Shown: positions 53,120-62,209 of the stretch, piece by piece
How positions within the stretch are numbered: the first letter of the stretch is position 1
Layout: every line of letters starts with the position of its first letter
Assembly: GCF_012524115.1 (NCBI RefSeq)
Contig: NZ_JAAZWB010000088.1
Location: 29,680-93,679 of the forward strand
From: Bacillus sp. RO1
GTDB lineage: Bacteria > Bacillota > Bacilli > Bacillales > Bacillaceae_I
Reading direction: 5' to 3'
Length of the DNA stretch: 64,000 nucleotides
Made by a program: the position numbers and the translations under genes
The notes under the pieces: model-generated
Database searches by the model: none
What the model was told of the DNA's origin: nothing
What the model saw: only the letters and a program-made list of their open reading frames with translations

Positions 53120-53905
53120 TTAAGTGCTGATAAAAACCGAGTAGCCTTGAGGCCTAATTGTCTCAGCAAAGGAGTCTGCATTTTCTTTTTCAGAAAATGC
53201 TCCAACCTGTACTTTGTAGAGGTTTTCTTCTTTGAAAACGAAAGTGTTAAAACCTTTTGTGTTGAGTTCTGCTGCAAGACTATCCGCATTTTCCTTTGCA
53301 CGGAATGCTCCTACTTGAACCTTATATATTCTTGTTGATGGTGATGTTGGTAGCAGCTTTAAATTGAAATATTCTACTAATCCACCTGCAATGGCCAGGG
53401 CACACGTTCTACGGTAACTATCCGTTTTTAAAAGTTGAGCTTCAGGGTAGTACGTCATAAAGCCACACTCACACAGGATGGAGGCCATCGTTGTTTCGCG
53501 GAGAACATAGAAATCGGCTGATTTAATACCTCTATCTCTCCTACCCGTTGCTTGGATGAGCCTGCGATGAACCAAATTGGCGAGGCGATCGGAATTTTGG
53601 GAGGGAACTATAGGAGTATATGTTTCTATTCCTTGAGCAGTATTCCAACCTCCATTTCCAAAGGCATTTGCATGGATGGAAACAAACGCTTGAGCCCCCC
53701 AGGCATTTGCTCTATCTGTACGTTCTTGCAACGGGACGTCCCTATCATCTGAGTGGGTGAACAAGACCTCCACATCTTGAAAGCGTAGTAATTCCTCTCG
53801 CGTATATTGGGCGACTACCCTATTAAATTCATATTCTTTCATCCCATCGGGTGTTCTCTTACCGGAAGTACTGTAACCATGGCCTGCGTCTAATACTAAC
53901 CTCAA
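53120..53905 (-). CDS. cwlC: N-acetylmuramoyl-L-alanine amidase with SPOR domains (CwlC-like)
   Basis: A 261-residue zinc amidase. The Amidase_3 domain (residues ~1-175) shows the zinc His in LVLDAGHGYSTSGKRTPDG, Glu in KEYEFNRVVA, His in FVSIHANAFGN, and the catalytic Glu in ILCECGFMT. Two SPOR-like repeats (YKVQVGAFRAKENADSLAAE and YKVQVGAFSEKENADSFAET) bind septal or denuded peptidoglycan. It has no signal peptide, like CwlC, which lyses the mother cell in late sporulation. The frame runs to a GTG at 53914, but TTG 53905 has GAGGTGG at better spacing. Confidence 0.88.
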   Translation of the reverse strand: MRLVLDAGHGYSTSGKRTPDGMKEYEFNRVVAQYTREELLRFQDVEVLFTHSDDRDVPLQERTDRANAWGAQAFVSIHANAFGNGGWNTAQGIETYTPIVPSQNSDRLANLVHRRLIQATGRRDRGIKSADFYVLRETTMASILCECGFMTYYPEAQLLKTDSYRRTCALAIAGGLVEYFNLKLLPTSPSTRIYKVQVGAFRAKENADSLAAELNTKGFNTFVFKEENLYKVQVGAFSEKENADSFAETIRPQGYSVFIST

Positions 53906-54126
53906 ACATTCCACCTCTTTCTACAATTTTAGACCATTAGCACTATTATCATATGCCCTGTGTGTAGATTATGACAAAAAGAGGCTGTGGTCTCTCCGCC
54001 CCTCTGTAACCTTTTATATAATTTACCGTCTAACTATTCAAAGAGGGGTATGGGACATATATAGTTGTGGAAAAGGCGGAAACACCCCATTTTACCAGTC
54101 CAAACCATAAAAACGGAGGCGTGTAT

Positions 54127-54684
54127 ATGTATAAAATAACAACATCACTATTAATCTTCCTGTTATTGACTGCATGTGGAACTGTGGGAGACTCTTCCCA
54201 GGACAGTCCCGACATAACAGAAGGAAATGCACCAGTAAGTGAAGATAACGGTGTAGATTCTCCTGCAGATCCAAATGAATCCAGTGATCCTATCAAATCA
54301 AAAGAAGAGGCAAGAAAAAAGCTAGAAACAAACGAATCAAACAAAGAAGAACTTGAAGTACATGTTGACCGCCAAGACGGGGACTTTCTTTTTAAAGTTA
54401 CGAATAACCATGAGGAAGATGCCGAAATCTACTTCTCTACCGGCCAGGAATACGATTATGTGGTATACGACGAATCAGGCAGTGCAGTTAAAAAATTGTC
54501 AGAAGGAATGATGTACACCCAAGCCATAAAAGAGATGACTTTATCACCAGGAGAAGCATTGGAATACCCTATTTCCTACAGTGACTTGGCTGCAGACCTT
54601 CCACCTGGAGAATACACCATCCAATTTATCCTTACGGATGCAAACCATCACGCCACAGCAAAAGAAACCTTCACTGTCGAATAA
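54127..54684 (+). CDS. Lipoprotein with BsuPI-type inhibitor domain
   Basis: A 185-residue lipoprotein. The start ATG 54127 follows GGAGG; the frame upstream to 54067 is untranslated. The signal peptide ends in the lipobox LLTACGTVG. An acidic linker leads to a domain (FLFKVTNNHEEDAEIYFSTG, YDYVVYDESGSAV, LSPGEALEYPISY, LPPGEYTIQFIL) that resembles the BsuPI intracellular proteinase inhibitor fold, here exported. A substrate protease is unknown; the large secreted subtilase in this window is a possible target (inference). Confidence 0.82.
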   Translation: MYKITTSLLIFLLLTACGTVGDSSQDSPDITEGNAPVSEDNGVDSPADPNESSDPIKSKEEARKKLETNESNKEELEVHVDRQDGDFLFKVTNNHEEDAEIYFSTGQEYDYVVYDESGSAVKKLSEGMMYTQAIKEMTLSPGEALEYPISYSDLAADLPPGEYTIQFILTDANHHATAKETFTVE

Positions 54685-54796
54685 GAAGGACCTAATGTCA
54701 CGAGGTTGTAACTGCCTTCCAAAAAACCTATAATAGAATAAGAAGATTTTCCCGGAAAAGGTCTACGCGATGAAGTAGACCTTTTCGTTTTTCCAA

Positions 54797-55789
54797 CAGT
54801 CCCCCCTGCTACCTGAAGTGCAAGGTGTGAGACTCCTGCGGGAGATAGCGGTAGCTTGAGACCCCGCAGCGAAGCCGAGGAGGCTCAAGCACCGCCCCGC
54901 GGAAAGCGAACACCTCGAACGAAAGGTAACAGGGAGTTATGGAGACATACTTTTTCACAACCAGTCCCCCCTGCTGCCTGCAGTGCAAGGTGTGAGACTC
55001 CTGCGGGGGAGTAACGGTAGCTTGAGACCCCACAGGCGAAGCCGAGGAGGCTCAAGCACCGTCCCGCGGAAAGCGAACACCTGGAACGAAAGGCAGCAGG
55101 GTGTTATTCAGACACACTTTTTCTCAACCAGTTTCCCCTGCTACCTGGAGTGCAAGGTGTGAGACTCCTGAGGGAGATAGCGGTAGCTTGAGACCCCGCA
55201 GCGTAGCGAGGAGGCTCAAGCACCGCCCCTAGGAAAGCGAACACCTCGAACGAAAGGCAGCAGGGAGTTATTGGAACACACTTTTCCACAACTAGTTTCC
55301 CCTGCTACCTGCAGTGCAAGGTGTGAGACTCCTGCGGGGGATAACGGTAGCTTGAGACCCCGCAGCGTAGCGAGGAGGCTCAAGCACCGCCCCGCGGAAA
55401 GCGAACACCTGGAACGGAAGGTAACAGGGTGTTATTCAGACACACTTTTTCTCAACCAGTTTCCCCTGCTACCTGCAGTGCAAGGTGTGAGACTCCTGCG
55501 GGGGATAACGGTAGCTTGAGACCCCGCAGGCGAAGCCGAGGAGGCTCAAGCACCGTCCCGCGGAAAGCGAACACCTGGAACGCAAGGTAACAGGGAGTTA
55601 TTGGAACACACTTTTCCACAACCAATTTCCCCTGCTGCCTGGAGTGCAAGGTGTGAGACTCCTGAGGGAGATAGCGGTAGCTTGAGACCCCGCAGCGAAG
55701 CGAGGAGGCTCAAGCACCGTCCCTAGGAAAGCGAACACCTGGAACTCAAGGCAGCAGGGAGTTATAGAAGACACACTTTTTCAAACAAT
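54797..55789. repeat. Six tandem copies of a ~165-bp palindromic element
   Basis: Copies begin at 54797, 54962, 55129, 55293, 55457 and 55623 (periods 164-167 bp). Each starts with CCCCTGCTACC or CCCCTGCTGCC, carries GTGAGACTCCTG, the arms GCTTGAG and CTCAAGC, and ends with AGGTAACAGGG or AGGCAGCAGGG. Inner stem positions covary between copies (CCTGCGGG with CCCGCGG; CCTGAGGG with CCCTAGG). Related copies are at 5368-5493 and 43293-43383. The 1110-bp gap between genes is otherwise empty; the open frames over the array are not genes. Confidence 0.93.
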
Positions 55790-55794
55790 AATGG

Positions 55795-57360
55795 ATGGTG
55801 AAAAAAATGGAACAGTTCGCAGCATGGCTGATAAATACATACCCACTCACAAACGACAACAACAGAAACATCCTAAAAGAAGGCCTAAAACTGTTCCGTC
55901 AAGGCAACGTCATACACGCCTACCATGAAGGCTCCACCATGACCGGAAAAGTCCAAGACAACGGCCAAAAACACGTCCTGCTCGACGAAGAAATCGGTGA
56001 CCTCAGCAGATGCTCATGCGGCGCAACGACCCTCTGCCCCCATCAGCTAGCCACCTTTCTTTCCGTATGGTCACAATCCAAAACAATTGCCTCGCTTATC
56101 GACGGCTGGAAGGAACAAAGCGCGGAAAACATCCTTCCAAGCCTTACATCGGCAACCATTAAAAAGGAAGCAACCAGTTATGAAGACAGTTCTCTTTCTA
56201 GCTGGCTTGAATTTGTGGACTATCAGCATCAGCAATATAAAAGCTCCATTCCTAGTAAACGAACCTATCTTACCGGCCTGACACACGCGTTCTTTCCTAA
56301 ACTGCGCACACAGGCTCCTAAGAAGGCGGAAATACGTCCATTATTTTTATTACACGCCTCCCTCTATTGTATGAAGCAGGTGATCAAAAACTATGATAGC
56401 TCACAGCCATATCAATACATCGCAGATATTCTACATCGTTTTGTAGATATGGTGGAAGAAGAATCAAAAGGTTTGTTTCATAGCGCCATCGCCTTCCAAC
56501 TCGACTCCTTGCTGAAAGAAAGCAGGCAACTGATTCGAGAAACGCTGTTGCAACAAGACGAGCCTTTTATAAGGGAAATGTTTTATGTGTATCAATTCAC
56601 TTGGAATGATGTTTTCCAACGTCGCAACTGGATGTCCTCAGAGCTGAAAGAGCTAGAGGGTGACACTTCCCTTCAGGCCGAGTTGGCTAAGACACATTTA
56701 TTATTTTTACAGAAAAAAGATGAAGAGGCATTGAAGCTGGTTAAAAGAAACAGCAGTCAGTACGCGCCCTATCTTTTCCATTGGTTACAATCCTTGGTCT
56801 TCAACAAGGCTAAGGACAGGTTGGAGAGCTGGCTAGCTGTCTCGTTGCCAATTGTGACGTCCTATATCCATTCAGAACCAACCTATGACCGGAAAAGGCA
56901 GCTGACTAAGCACCTGCTCAAGCTACTGACGGAGTACGCAATGGAAACAAGGCAAGATAAACTATATAAGGAAGCAATGCGCAAACTGATGCCATATAGT
57001 TACGGAGAATATGAATGGTACCTGTTTGAAACCAAGAACTACCGCCAGTGGGTGGAGTTACAGCTTTGGATGGGCTTTGAGCTAAGCGGTTTGGAAGCTT
57101 ATAAGTTGAAAGAAATCAAAAAAACGGATGCCTATGCGCTTTTCCCACTCTATCATGTGGCGATAAACAAGGCATTGGAGCAGCGCAATAAAACCGCTTA
57201 TAAAGAAGCGACATCGCTGTTGAAAACATTACATAGTCTTTATAAAAAAGAGAAACTGGAAGACATCTGGCTTCAGTATTTACTGCAACTAAAAGAAGGA
57301 ACGAAGCGACTCCGCTCCTTCCAAGAAGAATTAAAAAAGGGAAGATTTAGTTATGATTAA
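55795..57360 (+). CDS. ywqB: SWIM zinc-finger protein (YwqB-like)
   Basis: A 521-residue protein with a SWIM-type zinc finger of the pattern CxCx5CxH (CSCGATTLCPH, about residues 66-76). The rest is alpha-helical and Lys/Glu-rich. It overlaps the SNF2 gene by 8 bp, as in the B. subtilis ywqB-ywqA pair, so the two probably act together. ATG 55807 has GGTG upstream and may be the true start; ATG 55795 has no clear ribosome-binding site. The gene begins only 6 bp after the repeat array, so its promoter is probably inside the last copy or the operon is read through it. Confidence 0.86.
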   Translation: MVKKMEQFAAWLINTYPLTNDNNRNILKEGLKLFRQGNVIHAYHEGSTMTGKVQDNGQKHVLLDEEIGDLSRCSCGATTLCPHQLATFLSVWSQSKTIASLIDGWKEQSAENILPSLTSATIKKEATSYEDSSLSSWLEFVDYQHQQYKSSIPSKRTYLTGLTHAFFPKLRTQAPKKAEIRPLFLLHASLYCMKQVIKNYDSSQPYQYIADILHRFVDMVEEESKGLFHSAIAFQLDSLLKESRQLIRETLLQQDEPFIREMFYVYQFTWNDVFQRRNWMSSELKELEGDTSLQAELAKTHLLFLQKKDEEALKLVKRNSSQYAPYLFHWLQSLVFNKAKDRLESWLAVSLPIVTSYIHSEPTYDRKRQLTKHLLKLLTEYAMETRQDKLYKEAMRKLMPYSYGEYEWYLFETKNYRQWVELQLWMGFELSGLEAYKLKEIKKTDAYALFPLYHVAINKALEQRNKTAYKEATSLLKTLHSLYKKEKLEDIWLQYLLQLKEGTKRLRSFQEELKKGRFSYD

Positions 57361-60166
57361 TGAGGCGTTATTTGCCAAATCAAATTATTTGGAGGAACGG
57401 AATCAATTTTTTCTATATGTAAAAATCCGCTCCTCCGTTCTGCCACCGTCACGATTTATCCCCCTTCTCTTTACATGGCATGAGGGATCTTATTTCGGCT
57501 CCATCCTAGAGGAATCCACCTATGATGGCGTTTCTGGGATTTTTTTAAATCCCAGTGACGCACTTGAACTTTTTGCCAACAATACCGAGAACTCTTTTAT
57601 TGAGTTGGAGTGGTGTGATCAATCGGAACAATATCGCCTAATTGCTCCAGCTGTTGCTGACCTGTTGAACGAAAGAGCCTTTCAACCGAGTTTTGCAGCA
57701 TGGCAGGAAGGGAGACTTTCCTTTTCACTAACAAAGGAAGGACAAGAGATGATCGCACAAAATCCTCTCCTCCCTTCTTATGCCGGCAAAATGGAAGAAT
57801 GGTTGGACGCCATCATGAAGGATTGGATGGAACGCAATGAGGATGGGTATCTCCAGACATACTGGATGGACTACACAAAAGATCCGCGGCAATTAGCAAC
57901 GGAAGGATCACTGGTGGAGTATGTGGATGAAGAAGACTGGCTTCGAGACATTGGATGGACGAAAGATACCACACCATTCAAGCTGGGCCTTCGCCTTTTA
58001 GAACCTGAAAAAGGGGAACAAGACTGGAAACTGGAAACCCTGCTGAAGGATAAGAAAACTGAAGAACTATATGTGTGGGAACAGGATAGCCTCCCTCCTT
58101 CTTATAAAAAATACAAAAAAGAAGTGAATCGCGGATTTAAGAAGTGGCAGCAGTTGACTCCCTCACTTTTTTCAAATGGACAGATCAGAAGTTATCTGAC
58201 GGAAGAAGATGCCTGGCGTTTCCTTGTAGATGGCAGCGAGAGGCTGTTGGCAATTGGGAGCTTCATTTTTCTACCGCCATGGTGGCAAGCCATCAAGGAT
58301 TCTCGAATTAAAGTGAAAGCAAGAGTGAACGGCTCAAAGAAAGGCGGCGGCCATTCTCAATCTTTTGTTGGTTTGCAGTCCTTAGTTAACTTTGAATGGC
58401 GCTTTTCCACTCGAAATACGGAGCTTTCCGAAGAGGAGTTCCTCGCACTTGTAGAAGAAAATCGCCGCCTTGTACAGATTAAAGGCGAATGGGTCGTGTT
58501 GGATCCAGGATTTATTGAAGAAATAAAACGGATGATGAAGCATGCAGAAGAGAACGGTATCCGCATGGAGGATCTGTTGAAAAGCAATGCAGCTGGCATG
58601 GCCGGTGACATTCCCGATGATGCTGATGCGGGGGGAAGCTATTCGATTCCGGATATCTCCTATGAACTGACCGGATCTGCCGAGCGTTTGATTGAACAAC
58701 TCTATCAAGGCAAAGACATCCCGCCTTTTGAGGTGCCTGAGACATTCAAAGGCGAGCTAAGACCTTACCAGGAGCAAGGTGCAGCATGGTTGACCTTTTT
58801 AAGGGAACATGGCTTCGGGGCTTGTCTTGCAGATGATATGGGACTCGGAAAAACCATTCAGCTTATCGCCTATTTCCTATCATGCAAGGAAAAGGAGCCG
58901 GACGGACCGCCTGTTCTCATTATTTGTCCTACTTCTGTCCTTGGAAACTGGCAAAAAGAACTGGAAAAATTCGCTCCAAGTTTGGAAGTTATGTTGCATT
59001 ACGGACCTAATCGTGGCAAAGGATCTATTTTCCGTGAGGCCGTTTTGAATTCAGATGTCGTGTTGACCTCCTATGCGATTTCTCATCTTGATGAAGAGGA
59101 ATTGGCAAGTGTCGGCTGGCGTACCATCTGCTTGGATGAAGCACAAAACATCAAGAACGCTGACACGAAGCAATCCCAGGCTGTTCGAAATTTGAGCGGT
59201 GGCCATCATATCGCCTTGACTGGTACCCCTATGGAAAACCGTCTGTCAGAACTATGGGCGATTTTTGATTTTATCAATCCAGGATACTTAGGGTCGTTAG
59301 GCTCCTTCCAAAAGCAATTTGTATTGGCTATTGAGAAGGATCAGGACAAAAAGAAGATTCAGCAATTGCAAATGCTTATTCAACCGTTCCTATTGCGCCG
59401 CACGAAGCAGGATGAACAGGTGGCATTGAACCTCCCTGCCAAGCAGGAGCAAAAAGAGTACTGTCCACTGACCATTGAACAGGCTTCTATTTATGAACAG
59501 TTAGTAAAAGAAACTTTAGATAAGGTGGAGGAGTTAGGCGGTATCCAACGTCGCGGCCTCGTGTTGAAAATGCTTGGGCAGTTGAAGCAAGTCTGCGATC
59601 ATCCTGCCCTTTATCTAAAAGAGGAAACCCCAGATAATCTCTTGATACGCTCCAGTAAGATGGAAAAGCTGGTGGAACTGGTAGAGCAAATTCGTTTGCG
59701 CGGAGAAAGCTGTCTTATCTTCACCCAGTACATTTCCATGGGGAATATGATTATTGACGCATTGGAATCCTCACTCGGGGAAAAAGGAAGATTCCTAAAT
59801 GGAAGTGTGGTCAAAAAAGAACGTGATCAATTGATTCAAGATTTCCAGGACGGGGAATTTAATGTGTTGGTCCTTTCATTGAAGGCTGGCGGAACCGGGC
59901 TGAATCTGACAGCCGCCAATCATGTTATCCACTATGATCGCTGGTGGAATCCAGCCGTGGAGAATCAGGCAACCGACAGAGCATATCGGATCGGCCAGAG
60001 CCGTTTTGTCCACGTTCATAAGTTTATTGCAACCGGTACGCTGGAGGAGAAAATCGATGCTATGATTGAATCCAAACAGGCCCTGAATAATCAGATCATT
60101 ACGAGCGAAGGCTGGATTACGGAGCTTGATAATGAGGAATTGCGGGATTTGTTGACATTGAGATAA
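57353..60166 (+). CDS. ywqA: SNF2-family DNA helicase/translocase (YwqA-like)
   Basis: A 937-residue SNF2 ATPase. The N-terminal half is bacterial-SNF2-specific. The motor starts at ~residue 465: motif I DDMGLGKTIQLIAY, motif II LDEAQNIKN, motif III ALTGTPMENRLSEL, motif V SLKAGGTGLNLTAANHVI, and motif VI QATDRAYRIGQSRFVHV. It translocates on double-stranded DNA; a recombination or repair role is plausible. Translationally coupled to the SWIM protein and closed by a strong terminator. Confidence 0.95.
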   Translation: MINEALFAKSNYLEERNQFFLYVKIRSSVLPPSRFIPLLFTWHEGSYFGSILEESTYDGVSGIFLNPSDALELFANNTENSFIELEWCDQSEQYRLIAPAVADLLNERAFQPSFAAWQEGRLSFSLTKEGQEMIAQNPLLPSYAGKMEEWLDAIMKDWMERNEDGYLQTYWMDYTKDPRQLATEGSLVEYVDEEDWLRDIGWTKDTTPFKLGLRLLEPEKGEQDWKLETLLKDKKTEELYVWEQDSLPPSYKKYKKEVNRGFKKWQQLTPSLFSNGQIRSYLTEEDAWRFLVDGSERLLAIGSFIFLPPWWQAIKDSRIKVKARVNGSKKGGGHSQSFVGLQSLVNFEWRFSTRNTELSEEEFLALVEENRRLVQIKGEWVVLDPGFIEEIKRMMKHAEENGIRMEDLLKSNAAGMAGDIPDDADAGGSYSIPDISYELTGSAERLIEQLYQGKDIPPFEVPETFKGELRPYQEQGAAWLTFLREHGFGACLADDMGLGKTIQLIAYFLSCKEKEPDGPPVLIICPTSVLGNWQKELEKFAPSLEVMLHYGPNRGKGSIFREAVLNSDVVLTSYAISHLDEEELASVGWRTICLDEAQNIKNADTKQSQAVRNLSGGHHIALTGTPMENRLSELWAIFDFINPGYLGSLGSFQKQFVLAIEKDQDKKKIQQLQMLIQPFLLRRTKQDEQVALNLPAKQEQKEYCPLTIEQASIYEQLVKETLDKVEELGGIQRRGLVLKMLGQLKQVCDHPALYLKEETPDNLLIRSSKMEKLVELVEQIRLRGESCLIFTQYISMGNMIIDALESSLGEKGRFLNGSVVKKERDQLIQDFQDGEFNVLVLSLKAGGTGLNLTAANHVIHYDRWWNPAVENQATDRAYRIGQSRFVHVHKFIATGTLEEKIDAMIESKQALNNQIITSEGWITELDNEELRDLLTLR

Positions 60167-60176
60167 GGTAATAGAC

Positions 60177-60222
60177 TAAAAAAGCGCAGCCCCCATCTAC
60201 ATAGATGAGTCTGCGCTTTTTT
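60177..60222. terminator. Bidirectional terminator
   Basis: AAAAAAGCGCAG and CTGCGCTTTTTT with an inner CATCTA/TAGATG stem lies between ywqA and the vanZ-like gene. It overlaps the last codons of the latter. Confidence 0.9.
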
Positions 60223-60727
60223 GCTTTCCTTCCTTCTTACCCTTCTTAATATAAGTGGACAAAAATCCGGTAATAATCCCCTTCAATCCACCCATCGCAT
60301 CCAACCCCACATCCGCCCAATGCCCGCTCCTGTCCGGGTGGTGAAATTGCAAAAATTCATCCAGCATCGCAATAACAAGGAGAATAGAAAAACTGAACAG
60401 AAACACTCTCCAATACTTTCTTCCTAAGGAACTGGCAAAGTATCGGACAAGCAAATAACCAAGAACACTATAAAAAAACAGGTGGGCTCCTTTTCGAAAA
60501 AGGAATTCCACAAACTGATACGCTCCCATACTTTCCACACTCATTTGGTTATTCACATAAGGAATCTCCACTCCAGCGAACACAGCAGCAATATGTTCCT
60601 CTGCCACAAGCATTTGCAAATATGGCCTGATATCCTGTTCTGCATAGGACATGGAAGACAGATAGAACAATATGACAATCCAGCCAAAGGCCAGAAACAG
60701 ATAATATAGAATCCTCTTATTTCTCAT
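60197..60727 (-). CDS. VanZ-like membrane protein
   Basis: A 176-residue protein with four hydrophobic helices and the VanZ family segments WIVILFYLSSMSYAEQD, FRKGAHLFFYSVLGYLL, LDEFLQFHHPDRSGHWADV and DAMGGLKGI. VanZ-type proteins are linked to low-level teicoplanin resistance and envelope functions. The start ATG 60727 follows GGTGG; the open frame to 60760 has no better site. Confidence 0.88.
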   Translation of the reverse strand: MRNKRILYYLFLAFGWIVILFYLSSMSYAEQDIRPYLQMLVAEEHIAAVFAGVEIPYVNNQMSVESMGAYQFVEFLFRKGAHLFFYSVLGYLLVRYFASSLGRKYWRVFLFSFSILLVIAMLDEFLQFHHPDRSGHWADVGLDAMGGLKGIITGFLSTYIKKGKKEGKQKSADSSM

Positions 60728-60811
60728 ATGAGCCACCACCGTAATTGAGTTAGGAGCCAAAAAAATTCCACTTAATTACGGTGTGTCCTATCTAGGCATG
60801 CCTTATACCCT

Positions 60812-61306
60812 TCAACTAAAATTCTTACTGGTCACTCCTCGTTTTGATTGCTTTAAACTTAGATAGGCGGTTTTCCCTTTGTATTTGACGAAAATTCTTT
60901 GTAATAATCCTTCTACTAAATCCTGACAGACTTGTTCCGGGCATTCTAACTTAAGAAAGGCTTTACGCTGTCTGTACCAAGCGTATGAAGAGATATCAAG
61001 TTGGTAGCTTGGAAGGTTGATGGTTACGGAAATAATCCTTTTATCCGCATAAGAACGAAAATGCAGTTCAACAGACTGGTTGGAACTCGTTGAAATGCAG
61101 CGCCAATTACCATTCTTAATCGATGCCTCCTTAGATATTTCCAATGCATCAAAGAAAGAGGATCTGGGTGCTGATGTATAGTCATCCTTTGGTTCTTTTA
61201 TATAAATAAAATAATCTTGTCCATCATGATTCTGACCTTCCGTATTAGGAAGGAAACTTACCGTAGTTAACTTAAAATCAGCCACATCCACCACTCCCTC
61301 TTTCAT
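60812..61306 (-). CDS. Uncharacterised protein divergent from an Xre regulator
   Basis: A 164-residue soluble protein with a strong ribosome-binding site (AGGAGG) before ATG 61306. The sequence is a mixture of beta (FKLTTVSFLPN, YFIYIKEP) and helical regions, ending in a basic tail. I recognise no family. It is transcribed divergently from the Xre gene, and the two palindromic operators at 61435-61482 lie in the shared region, so it is the best candidate for a repressed target. Confidence 0.65.
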   Translation of the reverse strand: MKEGVVDVADFKLTTVSFLPNTEGQNHDGQDYFIYIKEPKDDYTSAPRSSFFDALEISKEASIKNGNWRCISTSSNQSVELHFRSYADKRIISVTINLPSYQLDISSYAWYRQRKAFLKLECPEQVCQDLVEGLLQRIFVKYKGKTAYLSLKQSKRGVTSKNFS

Positions 61307-61434
61307 CGTTCACTCCTCCTAATTATAGATAATTTTACTTTTTATAGAAAATATAGGAAATTAGACGATTCTATGCGTTTCTCTGGGTATTCTTTCCTAT
61401 TCTCATTCTTCCTCTTTATTTTGCAATATTCGAC

Positions 61435-61482
61435 ATTGTTCCGTTTAGGAACAATAAGTAATCTTGTTCCAGACGAGAACAA
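61435..61482. promoter_or_regulatory. Two palindromic operators TTGTTC-N7-GAACAA
   Basis: Site 1 is TTGTTC (61436-61441), 7 nt, GAACAA (61449-61454), with the palindrome extending to ATTGTTCC/GGAACAAT. Site 2 is TTGTTC (61464-61469), 7 nt, GAACAA (61477-61482). The sites are offset by 28 bp, in the 231-bp space between the two divergent genes. They are probable binding sites of the Xre regulator. Confidence 0.75.
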
Positions 61483-61540
61483 CCACTCCCTCTCTTTTCC
61501 ATTACGTTAAAAGAAATGCGGAAAAGAGGCAGGAGATATG

Positions 61541-61939
61541 ATGAACACGTCCTTTTTAGCGAGAAACATTAAATACCTTCGTAATCAGAAGAACTGGTCG
61601 CAACAAGATCTTGCCGATCGCCTGAACAGGGTGCACGGTACCATCAGCAAATGGGAAACTGAAAAGGAAGTCCCACCCATTGAAACACTTATAGAACTAA
61701 GTAAGCTTTTCAAGGTTTCTATTGATTACCTGGTAGGAAACCACTACGAACAAGAACATTATGTAAAGGAATTCAACCAGCTCTACCAAATTAACCAAGC
61801 TGATGAAGAACTCATGCAAATTGTGGACTATATAAAGCAACACCCCTATTTCAAGGACATCCTACATAAGTACACCCACATGAGCATCACAGATAGAAAA
61901 GTGATGGAGGACATGATGGGTATCTATGTCAATAAGTGA
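61541..61939 (+). CDS. Xre-family transcriptional regulator
   Basis: A 132-residue regulator with an N-terminal HTH_3 domain (ARNIKYLRNQKNWSQQDLAD, NRVHGTISKWETEKEVPP, LSKLFKVSIDYLVG) and a ~60-residue C-terminal effector or dimerisation domain. The frame has two consecutive ATG codons (61538, 61541); the second is at better distance from AGGAG. It probably regulates itself and the divergent gene through the two operators. Confidence 0.9.
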   Translation: MNTSFLARNIKYLRNQKNWSQQDLADRLNRVHGTISKWETEKEVPPIETLIELSKLFKVSIDYLVGNHYEQEHYVKEFNQLYQINQADEELMQIVDYIKQHPYFKDILHKYTHMSITDRKVMEDMMGIYVNK

Positions 61940-62054
61940 GTTTGGGCAAAAAAAGCCAACCCTTGTAAAGGCTGGCACCAAGGAATGGAGAACAAAGAGG
62001 CAAATCTTCTCTCTAGAGGGACCAAGAGGGCTTATCCTCTGCAAATTGCTGATA

Positions 62055-62094
62055 AGCAAAAAAAGAAAGGCAGCTTGTTTCCGCAAGTTGCCTT
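62055..62094. terminator. Terminator after ssb (bidirectional)
   Basis: AGGCA-CTTG and CAAG-TGCCT form a hairpin around a short loop with a T-rich tail on both strands, between the convergent xre and ssb genes. A second hairpin (GCCAGCC/GGGTTGGC) near 61960 adds a minus-strand T run. Confidence 0.75.
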
Positions 62095-62209
62095 TTTCAG
62101 AAAGGCTAAAGCAAATATGGGAGGGGAGCCCTTTGCTTTATAGGTAAAATATAGATTACTTGATAAGCTGAATGTTTTTCGTTATTGAGATGACCTTACA
62201 TGACTTTAG

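Noticed and set aside
54797..55789. Short open frames inside the 165-bp repeat array
   Set aside because: They recur in every copy and on both strands and have no coding features; explained by the repeat.
60812..61306. ComK-like competence regulator
   Set aside because: Size and position near ssbB suggested it, but the sequence shares no recognisable ComK motif.
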